A stretch of 64,000 nt of DNA, taken from contig CP087209.1 of NCBI GenBank assembly GCA_020912385.1, positions 2,542,001-2,606,000 of the forward strand, read 5' to 3'. Positions within the stretch are counted from its first letter, which is position 1; each line of letters begins with the position of its first letter. Origin of the DNA: Neofusicoccum parvum. Its lineage: Eukaryota; Ascomycota; Dothideomycetes; Botryosphaeriales; Botryosphaeriaceae. The notes beneath the pieces are model-generated. The model saw only the letters and a program-made list of their open reading frames with translations. It was not told where the DNA came from and searched no databases. This document shows, one piece after another, positions 47,360 to 57,602 of the stretch. The translations under genes and the position numbers were made by a program.

Positions 47360-48665
47360 GGTGTCGGTGGTTCGTCGCGGAGGGCGCGGACGGCGGGATC
47401 GGAGCGAAGAATGGGCTGCGGCCTGGGGAGCAACCGGGGGTGCGCAAAGACAAACACGCGAGAGACGCGCCGGGGGCGTTTTATCTGGCCAGAATATGGG
47501 TGTTCCGTTCTCCTGAGGATTGGTGGCGACGGAGCGCGTCGGAAATGAAAAATGACGACCAAGCAGCACCCGGGGAGCGGTCGGACACTAATTGCGCTGG
47601 ACCCTCGGACGGTCTGGAGACCCTCGTCTGACACTCGCGCCTTTTCCAACCGCTCCCCAGCGATCCGCCAGCCGGCCGCCCGCAAAGAGACTGGCTCTCG
47701 TCATCCTGGCGCCGCCCGCTGCCTGCCGCTGCCGTGCCGCTCGCCAGCCCAGCGGCATCCTGAGCCAGCCCCGGCATCCCGCGCCGCTCACCGCCTTTCG
47801 CAACCATTGGCGTGGAGTGGAGATGATCACCCAGTAGGTTTTGCGCAGGCTGCTCACTTCTGTGTACAGACGAGCATCTCTTTGCTTTTCTGAGTGCCCC
47901 CTTCACTCCAGTCCATTGGCGTCTTCGTGCAGAGCGTCGGACGCCTTCTTGTCCCTTGCGAAATGAATGCTGGTGCCAAATTACCCAATCAGGAAATTCT
48001 TTCGAGCGAGAGCGCTTGATCATTGGCGTCCTGTACGCAAACCTTCGTCGGCTTCGGATCGTGTTGCACTCTCGCTGTGACTCGTTTTCGCACACGCCGC
48101 GGCATGGAATTGATGCATACATCCTGGTACCAGAGCATTGCCACGCCACGCGACATCCTATCCGGAAAACGCTCTGGTTTCCTGCACTCAAGATTTCCAC
48201 TATACTGGTGTTTGTGGTGGTACGAGGTCGGTTTGGATGTTATTGCAACACGTGGGCAGTTGAAGCATTCATCCGGACGCAAATGTGCAGTGAGAGGAAT
48301 GTCAATCCCGTCTGGATGAATGCTTCAACTGCCCACGTGTTGCAATACTATCCGAACTGACCTCGTAGTAGTTTTTAGTTGAAGTTTTCACATATGTTGC
48401 GAGCTCCATCTCTCAGTTTACAGCACACAATCGACAAGCCATAGCCTAACTGATTTCCTGAGTTCATGTTTTCTTAACACATGATCTTGACATTCCCGTT
48501 TCCTTCCCAGTGGACCAGACTCACTTAATGTTGCTCTTCGCTGGCCAGCTCGCTGCAACAACGACGTTCACCTCTATTACTGCACACACCTATCCTGCCC
48601 ACCTACCTACACATTGCACTCTCACATACAACACACCGCTCCACCACACCCACAAGTTCCTCTCT
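47360..48665. other. Divergent intergenic region containing a hairpin repeat
   Basis: Holds the Scs7 promoter, inverted repeat copy A (48221-48367) and a C/A-rich leader (48570-48660) of the next plus-strand gene. No coding frame is supported. Confidence 0.5.
48221..48367 (-). repeat. Near-palindromic inverted repeat, copy A (MITE-like)
   Basis: Two arms of about 59 bp (48221-48279 and 48309-48367) are reverse complements with only a few, mostly transition, differences; the inner 39 bp (48241-48279 against 48309-48347) differ at one base. The loop is 29 bp. The arms contain GGCAGTTGAAGCATTCATCC, shared with copies B and C. The loop is the reverse complement of the loop in copy B with two differences, so A lies in the opposite orientation. 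The outermost bases are TA-CGAGGTC and GACCTCG-TA, which would fit a TA target duplication of a Tc1/mariner-type non-autonomous element (inference). No transposase is encoded nearby. Confidence 0.85.
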
Positions 48666-50048
48666 ATGCCTCTAGCTATAGACAGAAGGCGCCGCGGTGC
48701 CGTCGACTGGACCGCCCAGCCACCACGCCAGCCGTCTTTCTCACCCGACATCTACATCGGCTCGGACAACTGGGCGCACGTTGATACCAGGCGTGGCATT
48801 GACGGCGTTTACTTCCTTTCAGTCGCACCGCACAGCTACAACGGGCCACTGCCCACCTCACGCTACAGTGTAGATGAAGTCAAACAGTACGTCACTGACT
48901 TCGCCACTGACCGGGCCAAAGTTCGCGCCGAATTCGACACTGAAGAGGTCGAGAATGCCATAGATGAGGCCTTGGACCAAGTCGCCGCACTCGTCGAAGC
49001 AGAGGCAACGGTTGAAGACGACCTCAGTGTGCTTGATGACACTGTTGAGGGTGACGACAGCGAGCTCGGCAACATCCTCGCCTCCCAGACACGCACCTGG
49101 CGCACCGTCCTCAAGCGGCGCGAGCGTACTGCCATCCAGCAGACACAGGCATCTCTAACGTACCTTCTATCTAACTCCAACGCGTGGCAGACGCACCTAC
49201 TCATCAACGCTACAATCCGGAAGATCATCCGTGGCCTAGAGGGTAAGTCGACATCGAAGAGAAGAAAGGAGAGATATCTGACTGACCCACCAGCAGTATC
49301 CCTCTTCATCCTCCGCGACTCCTACTACGGCTCCAACCCCATCACCTGTGCTCACCCTCACTGCCCGCTCCCATCCCACTCCATCTCCACCGCCGCCACC
49401 GCCTACCTCAGCCTCGAGACCGTGGCCCCAGACGCCTTCCCCTCCCTCCTCACCACCGCCGGCATCCAAGTCGCCGACGGCGTCTACATCCCCATCTACA
49501 TACGCCCCCAGCGCAACCCCGAAGCCAGCACCGAGCCCGACTACGGACCACCCAGCAGCACAGCGGGAGCCGGCGAGCACGTCGACGCCGCCGTCACCGT
49601 CCACGCAACCCTCTGCATCAGCTGCGTCCGCGACCTCTACGCCTGCACCGTCGCGCCCGCCCTCCCCCAACCGCCAGCCACCGGGCCCGCCAGCGCCGTC
49701 GACACCTCGTCCCCCTCCCCCTCCCGCCGCTCCGACCCGCACGCCGGCGGCCTCGCGCCCTGCCACGACCACAGCCCCGCCGACCAGATGAACCGGGAAC
49801 GCAACGAGAAGCTCGTGCGGGAGACGCCGTCGCCGACCCGCCGGCCGGCCGTCGAGGTCGATCGGCGCGGGACCAACGGGGACGGCGTGGAGCGGGGCGT
49901 GTGGCCGCCTCGTCGACCGCGTCCCGATGCCGTCGATGCCGGGCTGGAGGATTCGCAGCTGGATGGCGTGGTGTATGGCAGCGGTGGTGGTGGGAAGGGA
50001 CAAGGCTCTGGAACGGCGAGCGGAGGTGTTGGCTGCGTGACCATGTAG
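48666..50048 (+). CDS. Uncharacterised protein
   Basis: Two exons, 48666-49242 and 49297-50048, with a 54-nt intron (GTAAGT...GCAG), give 442 residues. I do not recognise the family. The N-terminal half has a folded look: SPDIYIGSDNWAHVDTRRG, VYFLSVAPHSYNGPLPTSRYS, then charged helices to IRKIIRGLE. After the intron SLFILRDSYYGSNPITCAHP and a Cys-His pair pattern (CAHPHC, CISCVRDLYAC) suggest a possible metal site. The C-terminal third is low-complexity. The intron is a multiple of three with no stop, so its retention would add 18 residues. ATG 48666 is preferred to in-frame ATG 48528 because the DNA between them is a CA-rich repeat-like leader. It is bracketed with its neighbour by hairpin repeats. 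Confidence 0.72.
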   Translation: MPLAIDRRRRGAVDWTAQPPRQPSFSPDIYIGSDNWAHVDTRRGIDGVYFLSVAPHSYNGPLPTSRYSVDEVKQYVTDFATDRAKVRAEFDTEEVENAIDEALDQVAALVEAEATVEDDLSVLDDTVEGDDSELGNILASQTRTWRTVLKRRERTAIQQTQASLTYLLSNSNAWQTHLLINATIRKIIRGLEGKSTSKRRKERYLTDPPAVSLFILRDSYYGSNPITCAHPHCPLPSHSISTAATAYLSLETVAPDAFPSLLTTAGIQVADGVYIPIYIRPQRNPEASTEPDYGPPSSTAGAGEHVDAAVTVHATLCISCVRDLYACTVAPALPQPPATGPASAVDTSSPSPSRRSDPHAGGLAPCHDHSPADQMNRERNEKLVRETPSPTRRPAVEVDRRGTNGDGVERGVWPPRRPRPDAVDAGLEDSQLDGVVYGSGGGGKGQGSGTASGGVGCVTM

Positions 50049-50504
50049 TAGAGGAGGGAGAGGGGGGAGAGATTGAAGTTGTAGAGTACGCAGGGGCGGG
50101 TGCGTGGAGTTCTGGTCGGATAGGGATAGCGGGCGGGAAATTGCTGGATGCTTGACTGCAGGGGTTCTGGATACGAGGTCTATAAGCGTTCTGGCCATTT
50201 GGAAAAGGTAGTACTCGAGGGCCCGAAAAGTAGCCAGCTCAAGCACTCCATAGCAGAGAAAACAGCTGCAAACTGGTAATTCGAAATTGCCTGGGGTATC
50301 TCAAAGGCATTTACGATGGGCACTTGCAACTGTACAAGCATATACCTTCCATATGTACAGTCACAAAGTCAAACCGGGGGTTTACCCGCTGATTTCGTGT
50401 GGTGATAGACAACATGTCATAGATTCATTACGTATCAACATCAGCAGCGTATAGAGTATCTAACAAAACCCACATCGTGAAAACACAATCACCCTCTATC
50501 CAAC
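50049..50504. other. Convergent intergenic region
   Basis: Between convergent 3' ends. G-rich at 50045-50130, then AT-richer (50270-50500) with no coding frame. Confidence 0.5.
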
Positions 50505-51841
50505 TCACCAATCTGGAATCAACTCATTCCAGGGCTCCCTCTCCTCATCCACAACTTTCCTCGCGCTCTCCTCCCCCACAACCGGTAGCTCTTTCACGCC
50601 CTTTTTCCGCCACTTCTCCGGCACGTCCTCAATGTCTAGCAGCCCCACCTGCACCAGCACAGCGGCCTGGTCCCAGTACACGTGCTCGGAGTAAACCTTG
50701 CCGCCCTTGATGGCGACGATGCTGATCAGGACGATCTCTACTGGCAAGCCCGTTGGGGGGATGCCTGGCAGGATCCACGGCATGGGCTGGCTGTGCTTGA
50801 AGCTTACGAGCAGCTCGTCCACGATGCGGTCGACGCCGATGGTGCGCGACAGCAGGCGCGTCTTCATCTGCGTGGGCGGGTCGGCGCGCGGGTTAATGGA
50901 CGGCAGGAAGTACTCGTTGTAGAAGCGGGCGAGGTCCTCTTTGCCTTTCGCGCCCGTCATGGTGGGCGTGTAGATGACGTGCGGCTTGACCAGGTCGGTC
51001 AAGGTTCCGAGGATCTTCGGGGTGTCCGGCGCGTGGAATTTGTCTAGAGTTGTCAGCTCATGCACATGCAGGCAGAAAATAAAGGAGGATATATGGAGGC
51101 TTACACTCCTCGTTCTCCTCCCACATGGTCTCGATGTTGAGTTCGGCGGAGAAGCCTCTTCGGATGGTATCAAGAGAGCGGCTCCACGCCACGGCGTCGG
51201 CGACCTTGTCGTACTCTTCAAGATCGTGCTCGGCAAAGCCGGGCTCGACACCCTGGTAAGTGTAGCACGGATACTTCAACTTCGACTGCATGCCTCCGGT
51301 GCCGATCCCGGGCGTGATTTTCTTCGTAATAGTCCTTCTCTTGCCCTGAAGGCCCAGGAACTCCGTTTGCTTGTTCACGCCGATCTGAGTGCCAGCAAGG
51401 TGCACCATGACGCGCAACGAGGGCATGTATTGGGTATTGGGGTCGGGAATCGACGAGGGATAGTATGCGACGAGTGCGCTGAGCTTCAGATCCTGGCGGA
51501 TGAAGGTCTCAAGACAGACGGAGGCGGCATCGCCAAATGCTGCGAGAGCGGCGGTCAGCCGCATGGGGCGACACGACGCTGGGGGAGTCCGGGGCGTGGT
51601 ATGTACCTACTATCGCGTACGTGCCTCCCACGCCGAGGCCTTCCTTGAGCGAGTGCAGCTGCTTGACGTACTGCTTGCCGCCGTCACCAAAGGGCAGGTA
51701 CTGCACCTCGAAGCCCTCCTCTCGCCATGCCTGCAGGGTGAAGTCGTCGAAGTCGTCGCTCTCGGCGGTGACGTACAGACGAGGCGTGGTGGCTCTCCAG
51801 TTGAGGAGGGCGCTGCCGCCGTGGACTTTGAGCGTGGCCAT
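50505..51841 (-). CDS. Dienelactone hydrolase-like / SnoaL-like two-domain protein
   Basis: Three exons, 51841-51607, 51539-51105 and 51043-50505, give 402 residues. The first 200 residues follow an alpha/beta-hydrolase of the dienelactone hydrolase type: strand LYVTAESDDFDDFTLQAWREEGFEV, the nucleophile-elbow region YAIVAFGDAASVCLE rebuilt across intron 1, LSALVAYYPSSIP and RVMVHLAG. The canonical elbow of bacterial enzymes, G-x-C-x-G-G, is not conserved here, so catalysis, if any, is altered. From about residue 225 a SnoaL/NTF2-like domain follows (VIYTPTMTGAKGKEDLARFYNEYF, VDRIVDELLVSF, GKVYSEHVYWDQAAVLVQVGLLD). Fusions of this type are seen in ascomycete proteins of unknown substrate. The 3' end converges on the uncharacterised 442-residue gene. 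Confidence 0.85.
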
Positions 51842-52550
51842 GGCGGGGTCGAGGATGTCGAGGAGAGCGAGCACAGCACGCGGCACTGCGAGTACTCGCA
51901 CCGGCACTAGGCCGCGCCGTGTTGGGGAGCTGATTGGTGAGGTGCTGGCAGTGTGCCAGGTTCGGCCCACGCGGCCACGCGGGGCGCAACATGCGGCATC
52001 GTGCATGTGACGTCATGGCGGCAGGGGTTGTGGGAGCTCTGGCCTCCAGCCTGCGCTCGCATCTCAACACCACGCCCATTGCTAGCCGATGTTCCGTTCC
52101 ACAGCCGCAGGTAGTCGTCGGAGTGGGCGAAATCGGCAGTTGCCGTGGAGGCAAGATGACCGCGGAGAAGACATGGGCCATGGAGATCATGGACTCATTC
52201 ATCTCAAAACCAGCAAAATCTCCCAACCAGCCTACTCCGTCTCTGCACCTCCTCTAAACCTTCAAACCCCCATCCACGCCTCAGCCTTCGCAGGATTGGC
52301 ATCAGCTGAGCATGCAGGAACCATTCGCCCGGAGCTGGAGATCAAACGCCAAGTTCCGTCCCTCCGACGCGGCAGCCCCCGGTGGGGATCGCGTTCGTTC
52401 CGCGACAGCAGCAGGACGGTGGACCCTTAAGCTGAAACGCATTGTCGAACGCAACCTGGCGCAGCGAACCCGGGTTGCCGGGAAAACGCTGATGACACTT
52501 CAGCCTTGGCGAAGCTGTCTTGTAGATGAAAATGTCGCGACAAATGCGTC

Positions 52551-52690
52551 GGATAGTACTGCAACACGTGCCAACCTTCACGGGCAGTTGAAGCATTCAT
52601 CCGGATGTGGTTGACATTCCTTTCACCGCACATTTGCGTCCGGATGAATGCTTCAACTGCCCATGTGTGAAAGGGTTATGTTGCAAAATA
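52551..52690 (+). repeat. Near-palindromic inverted repeat, copy B (MITE-like)
   Basis: Core arms at 52582-52607 and 52637-52662 are reverse complements (GGCAGTTGAAGCATTCATCC in the left arm). The 29-bp loop TTGACATTCCTTTCACCGCA... equals the reverse complement of the copy A loop with two differences. The outer arm, GGATAGTACTGCAACACGTG, is also shared with copy A, but copy B has about 11 extra bases between this and the core. The outer right arm is more diverged, so the outer limits are approximate. Confidence 0.8.
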
Positions 52691-52735
52691 ATTGAATTGA
52701 AAGAAATAATTGAGCTTGATGCGTCAAAACTCATT

Positions 52736-52874
52736 CGTATAGTGTTGTAATATATGCCTACCTTCATAGGCAGTTGAAGCATTCATCCGGACGTGAGTGA
52801 CGTTCCTTTTACTAAACATTTGTGTCCGGACGAATGCTTCAACTGCCTATGTGTGAAAGGCACGTGTTAGAATT
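52736..52874 (+). repeat. Near-palindromic inverted repeat, copy C (MITE-like)
   Basis: Core arms at 52769-52793 and 52823-52847 are reverse complements. It has the same layout and orientation as copy B, starting about 185 bp further on. Relative to B the left outer arm shows mainly C-to-T and G-to-A changes (for example TATATGCC against CACGTGCC), and the loop is more diverged. Ends are approximate. Confidence 0.78.
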
Positions 52875-54334
52875 CCGACTTCGTCAGTCTTATTGCCTTT
52901 TTTGAGCGCGGATTGGGATAGCTAGATTAGCTTCCTAGAAGTGTAGCCTTTCCGTTGCTGTGTTGTTGCACAGCGCGGTCGCATTCACCTAATTATTTTT
53001 CTTTTTAATTTTATACCCAGACAGTCTGTTACCCATGCTGGATCACTAGCAGGGGGCAGGCCGCCTGTCAGTAAAGGGGCCGGGCCGGCGGTGGAGCCAG
53101 TGGGTACAAGTGCAGCGGGAAGGGGAGGAAGAGGGTCCGAGCGACCACGTGCGTGATCGACGGACATATGAATGGCGCCACTGATATGTTATAGGAGGGC
53201 TGAAGGAAAGGAGGAGGAGGCTCCGCGAGGTGTTGATGTCTAGTATTGCTGCCCGACAGGGGGGAGAAGGTGAGGAGAAAGGGGAGGAGGAAGAGACCGG
53301 TGGCTTAAGCAAGATCGGCTGGAAGCGAGAAAGCTGAAGAGCGGGCTAGCCCAGTAAGTTGCAGACAGCAATGGGGAGCCAATGGTGTGAGAGCTATTAC
53401 GGGTTTCCAATCCTTTTTTTCTTTGTTTTGTTATCTGTCTTTCTGTGCCAATCCTCGAACCTGCCGAGTGGACCGTCCATCACCCATCGTGGTATGTATA
53501 CCCTCTTTTCGCAAACAGCTAGCTCTGTACCCTGTCCCCCCGAATCTCATTGTTCCCTTCTCACTGTCTCCCAAATGCTTTATAACCCTTCTTTCTATAC
53601 TTTCCACGAGACCAAAAGAGTACAGAGAAACCCTACTGTAGCTGCTGCTACAACTGTCCCATAACCTCTCCTCATAGGAGTTAGGATTACTGGATGATCA
53701 TGCAAGAAAGATCCAGAATGATCAGTCGCTCCGGCACCATTGTCCCTCTCGATAGACACTGCGCTAAGCAAGGTCTTCCGCAGCTGCAAAGCGCTCGCTC
53801 TCTTACCGGAAACGGAAAAATAGAGATCTCTTACAGCCAAAAAAAAAAGTTTATCCACCCGTCCCATCGGAAACCGCCCAACCATGCCATATGGGGAAAA
53901 AAAGAAACACAAAATAGGGGAGGGGTAGAGAATTTTCTAGGCTTCAAATGGAGAAAGGCGTTTGAAGTACGATCGAAGGAGGATTTGTAATAATCAGGGG
54001 AATGGCGAAGGAACCAATGCAACGAGGTCTTAGAAATGCCTCGATCGACAAGGCATGTAAACGTAGACCTCGTTAGAAATTTCGTAGAACGTGAAATAGA
54101 AGAAAAGAAACGTCGACTTCGCCGGAAGGGAAAAGTTTTCCGACTGAGGGTCGATATTGTGAACAATAGGATGACAAAAGTGATACATGCAACGCCGCCG
54201 CCCTCCGTATTTGCCTGGGAAAGTTTGAAGTGGAAAAAGGATGTCTCTCCTCGGAACAGATGGTGGGAGGAGACAGAAGTCAAGGGCAATAGAGAACGAG
54301 GCGCCTCTCAGTCCTAAAACAATTCCCCACTTTT

Positions 54335-56138
54335 TCACCGATCCAAACTCTTCTTGTTCGGCCTGACGGAGCCCTTTTCGAGCTGAATCGGTGTTCCTCT
54401 TCTCCCGCTACCCGAGGGCGTCGTGTTTCCAGACCGCGAATTCCTCGCGCTGCCCAGTCTCGGCTCCTCGAAGCTCGTTCTCTTCCGCCCGCTGCCGTCG
54501 TCTTCCTCACTGTCATCGGCAAGATCGCCCAGGCCGAACGCCTGACCCTCTTCCATGTCAAAATCCCGCTGGTCGTATGACCGCATAAGGCGTTCGCGGT
54601 CGCCGAGGCTTCCCCGACCCGCGAAGCCCGATTCGTCGCTGCGCCGCGATTGCATAGACCGACGTGTCTGGAAAGTTGCGATACCGTCCGTGGGGACTGC
54701 GTCTCCGAACTTGTTGGCAAGTCCGGAAGTGCCATCGGGGTCGGTGCGGGAGAGGTTGAGGAGGTACACGCCCGAGAAGATGACCAGGAAACCACAGATG
54801 AGGGAAATGGTATTCACAGCAGATGTCGTATTGAAGCCGCGGAAGAGGATGAACGAGGCGACGAGCGTAAAGGTCGTGAAGGTGACGTAGTACAGAGGGT
54901 TGACACTAAAGCGTAGAGAAATTCGAGTCAGCAAGAGTAACCGATCCTGCCGTTTTCGAAAGTATATTGTTCAGGCAGCCCATTATAACGTACATATTTG
55001 TGGAGAACTGGCTAAGGGCTTTGTTGAAGTAGTTCATCTGGGTTAAGACGCAGACCACCACTACGATTGCGAAGGCGTACGTGCTGGGGTGCGAGAACTG
55101 GTTGTTTCCAGCGAACGTGAGCTTCAGAGCAATACCGAAAGCTTTGACCGCCATTACGGAGAGAGAGCCGACGGTCGAACAGATGGAGAGGTAGATCAAT
55201 GGGTTCTTGCGTCCGTACTTGGGGGCGACCTTGTAAATCATGAAGATCGAGAAACCCGTCACCAGAACGCAGTAGAACATAAAGCCTGCGCGCGGAGGTC
55301 AGCCGGTGAAACCACTAGGCTGTCATGGAAGTCTTACCAGGCTGGATGGCGAAGTGGAGAATCTCGTCGACTGTCTTGACTTCTTTATCCGGCGGGGCGT
55401 GGAGGACGATGATGACGGAACCAATAAGACAGGTTGCGCAGCCAATTTTGCCCAACACACCTAGCTTCTCTTTGAGAAAGTACACGCCCAGAACCGCGCT
55501 GAAGAATCATGTCAGTCCGCGCCGGCCATTCGCCTGATTCCGTCTGGACTCACCCGATCAGCACACTGAGCGCTCCCAGCGGCGTCACTAGTATAGCGGG
55601 TGCGAAGGCATATGCTGCAAAGTTTGCGATTTCACCAAGGACCACTGCTTCCAGTCAGCGCATAGCTAGGATGACTGTCGAGCAGGCGCGCACTTGTGAT
55701 GATCCCTCCCCACCATACTGAGCTCCGGAGATAGGCGAAGCCGTCTCCGTCGAAGCCGTGCTGCTCTCCTGCTTGAATCAAGCCCTTTGTACCGTGTCGT
55801 TAGCCTCTGCTTGATATGTGCTACCGCCGGATCGCGGAGAAAGAGGCGTTCGCGGGGGAGGCGGCGAGGCGCAACGAACCTTTTTCGTGAGGACGAAGCT
55901 CGTGCCTGGACTCCTTGATTAGCCTCGAATCCACGGAGGCGAGGGCGGTGCTGCGGCGGACGACTTACCAATTGCTAATGACGAGGAAACGGCCAGCATG
56001 AGGCCGACATATCTGCAAGCAGCGAGCCACGGTCAGCAAAGTCTCGTCCTCCCTGCGGCGGCTGGAGCGCGGTGGTATCTCCGGCGGCACGGTGGTGCGC
56101 AAGCTGGCGGAGAGGGCGACGCACTTATCCTCGACCAT
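54335..56138 (-). CDS. NIPA-type magnesium transporter
   Basis: Eight exons, 56138-56125, 56012-55969, 55905-55880, 55784-55694, 55644-55554, 55498-55338, 55285-54994 and 54905-54335, give 429 residues. The spliced start [20 protein letters not shown], then [69 protein letters not shown] and [19 protein letters not shown] match the NIPA (DUF803) family, with about nine transmembrane helices. The family carries Mg2+ and related cations at plasma and endosomal membranes. The soluble tail (about 310-429) is Ser/Arg/Gly-rich with an acidic EEGQ...DDSEEDDGS segment. The start codon has the context GCCACCATGG and its exon codes for under five residues; the following intron (112 nt) is the longest in the gene. 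Every junction keeps the family alignment, so the model is firm. Confidence 0.93.
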
Positions 56139-57602
56139 GGTGGCAGCTGGTCAGGTCCGGCGACCTGCTTGTGTGCTCTCGAAGCCGTTACGGCGGTTGC
56201 GGGCGGCGGCGCGTGGTGGATTGTCCGCGGAGTCCGTGATCGTCGCGCGGCCGAGGTGGTTGGGTCTGTCGTCTGCCGAGGGCTGTGGACAATGGCGCCA
56301 GCTGGCCGAAGTCGAGGGCGAACGCCGGTTCAGGGAAGGTGGGTGTTGGGCGTTGGGGCGCTGGAGTCTGGCGTGCGTGAGGCAGAGACCGGCACCGTGA
56401 CAGTAATGAGGCTGGCGCGCGGATGCTGGAAACGGACGGCGTTGCGTATGTGGTCTGTGTGGCCGGCGTGCCTGGAGGTGCGACGTGATGCGCAAGGAGC
56501 GAGCGGCAAATGGGGCCCTGCGAGGAAGTGGAAGCGACAGACAAAAGGCGACTCTGCGACAGCTGGAGCCCTCTGCGGCCGCGCACGCGCAATATGCATC
56601 CGTCAGGAGACGCTCGTCACGAGTTTTACATAACATCTGGCTCGGAAGCGGAACCTGGCAGCGTTGCGACTGCCCTCCGCCGCGCCGCCCCAAGCCTGCG
56701 CCTGGCCGGCCGCGACTGGGGTGTCCGCTGATCTATTTTTGCGCCCTGGTTTCAGGTGCCTGTGGAGTGGCCACGCGTTCCTCAGAAGCCGATACGAAAC
56801 GCGCCAATGATTACATCGCGCTAATCACGTCCTGGTGATTTTCGCGGAAGGCTGTGCAGATTACTGAGATGTGAACACTCCCGTGTGCTATTACTGCGCG
56901 CCCTATCCGCCTCCCCTCCCCCTTTCGGCCATCTGTCAATCTTACAACCGCGCCTAAACGAGAATGACGCCCCTAATTAATCCCGGGTATCTCCAGCACC
57001 AGCTCGAAGCTGATACACATGCGCCCTCTGCTATATGGTCCACCGCCCGTTAACCCTGCGCCACAGCGCCGGTTCCCGCACCCTCCGCCAAAACCTTCCT
57101 GTGAGGTTCGGGCATATCGCCGTGCGAACCGCGGTGAGATGCAGATATCGAAAAGAGCAGCTAACAGCAGCAAACGAACGACATGGTAGGTGTAAGGGTT
57201 AGTAGTGAGCTTCATGACTTACTGCTTATTTCGGTCCTACATGTTAGTCCGTTACCTGCAGCCCGTGTAATGTGCTGACTGAGATGCCGTCATCTGTGAA
57301 ATTCGCCGCGTGTCCGTCAAAACAGCTGTTACTAGTTCTCGTATCGCGCTGCACGAGCAGGGCCAGACTGGTAGTCCAAGCGTGCTCGGCCTTCGTCGTC
57401 TTCCGGGCCGGGAGATCGAATCGTAATATGCAGTCACCGCTGCAGGGGTAAGTGGAAGCTGTGGGGTGTTATGCTGTAAAGTCATGCTGGGCTATCGGGG
57501 ATGCGGTGGGTGGAAAGAAACGGAAGTCCGAGGCGGGTATCAAAAGGGAATTGGAGCCCATGGCGAAGTGAACCTCAGCCTTGGCGACGGCCGACAGCGA
57601 GA
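56139..57602. other. Intergenic region, nothing recognised
   Basis: NIPA promoter side is GC-rich (56140-56740); the remainder is mixed. Both neighbours are on the minus strand. Open frames are without domains. Confidence 0.5.

Larger units (their letters stand above)
51842..54334. other. Intergenic region with two tandem hairpin repeats
   Basis: About 2.5 kb. It holds the promoter of the hydrolase-like gene, copies B and C of the inverted repeat (52551-52874), an AT-rich stretch (52980-53020), GGAGGA-rich DNA near 53200-53290 and the 3' flank of the NIPA gene. Open frames of 100-180 codons are unsupported. Confidence 0.5.
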
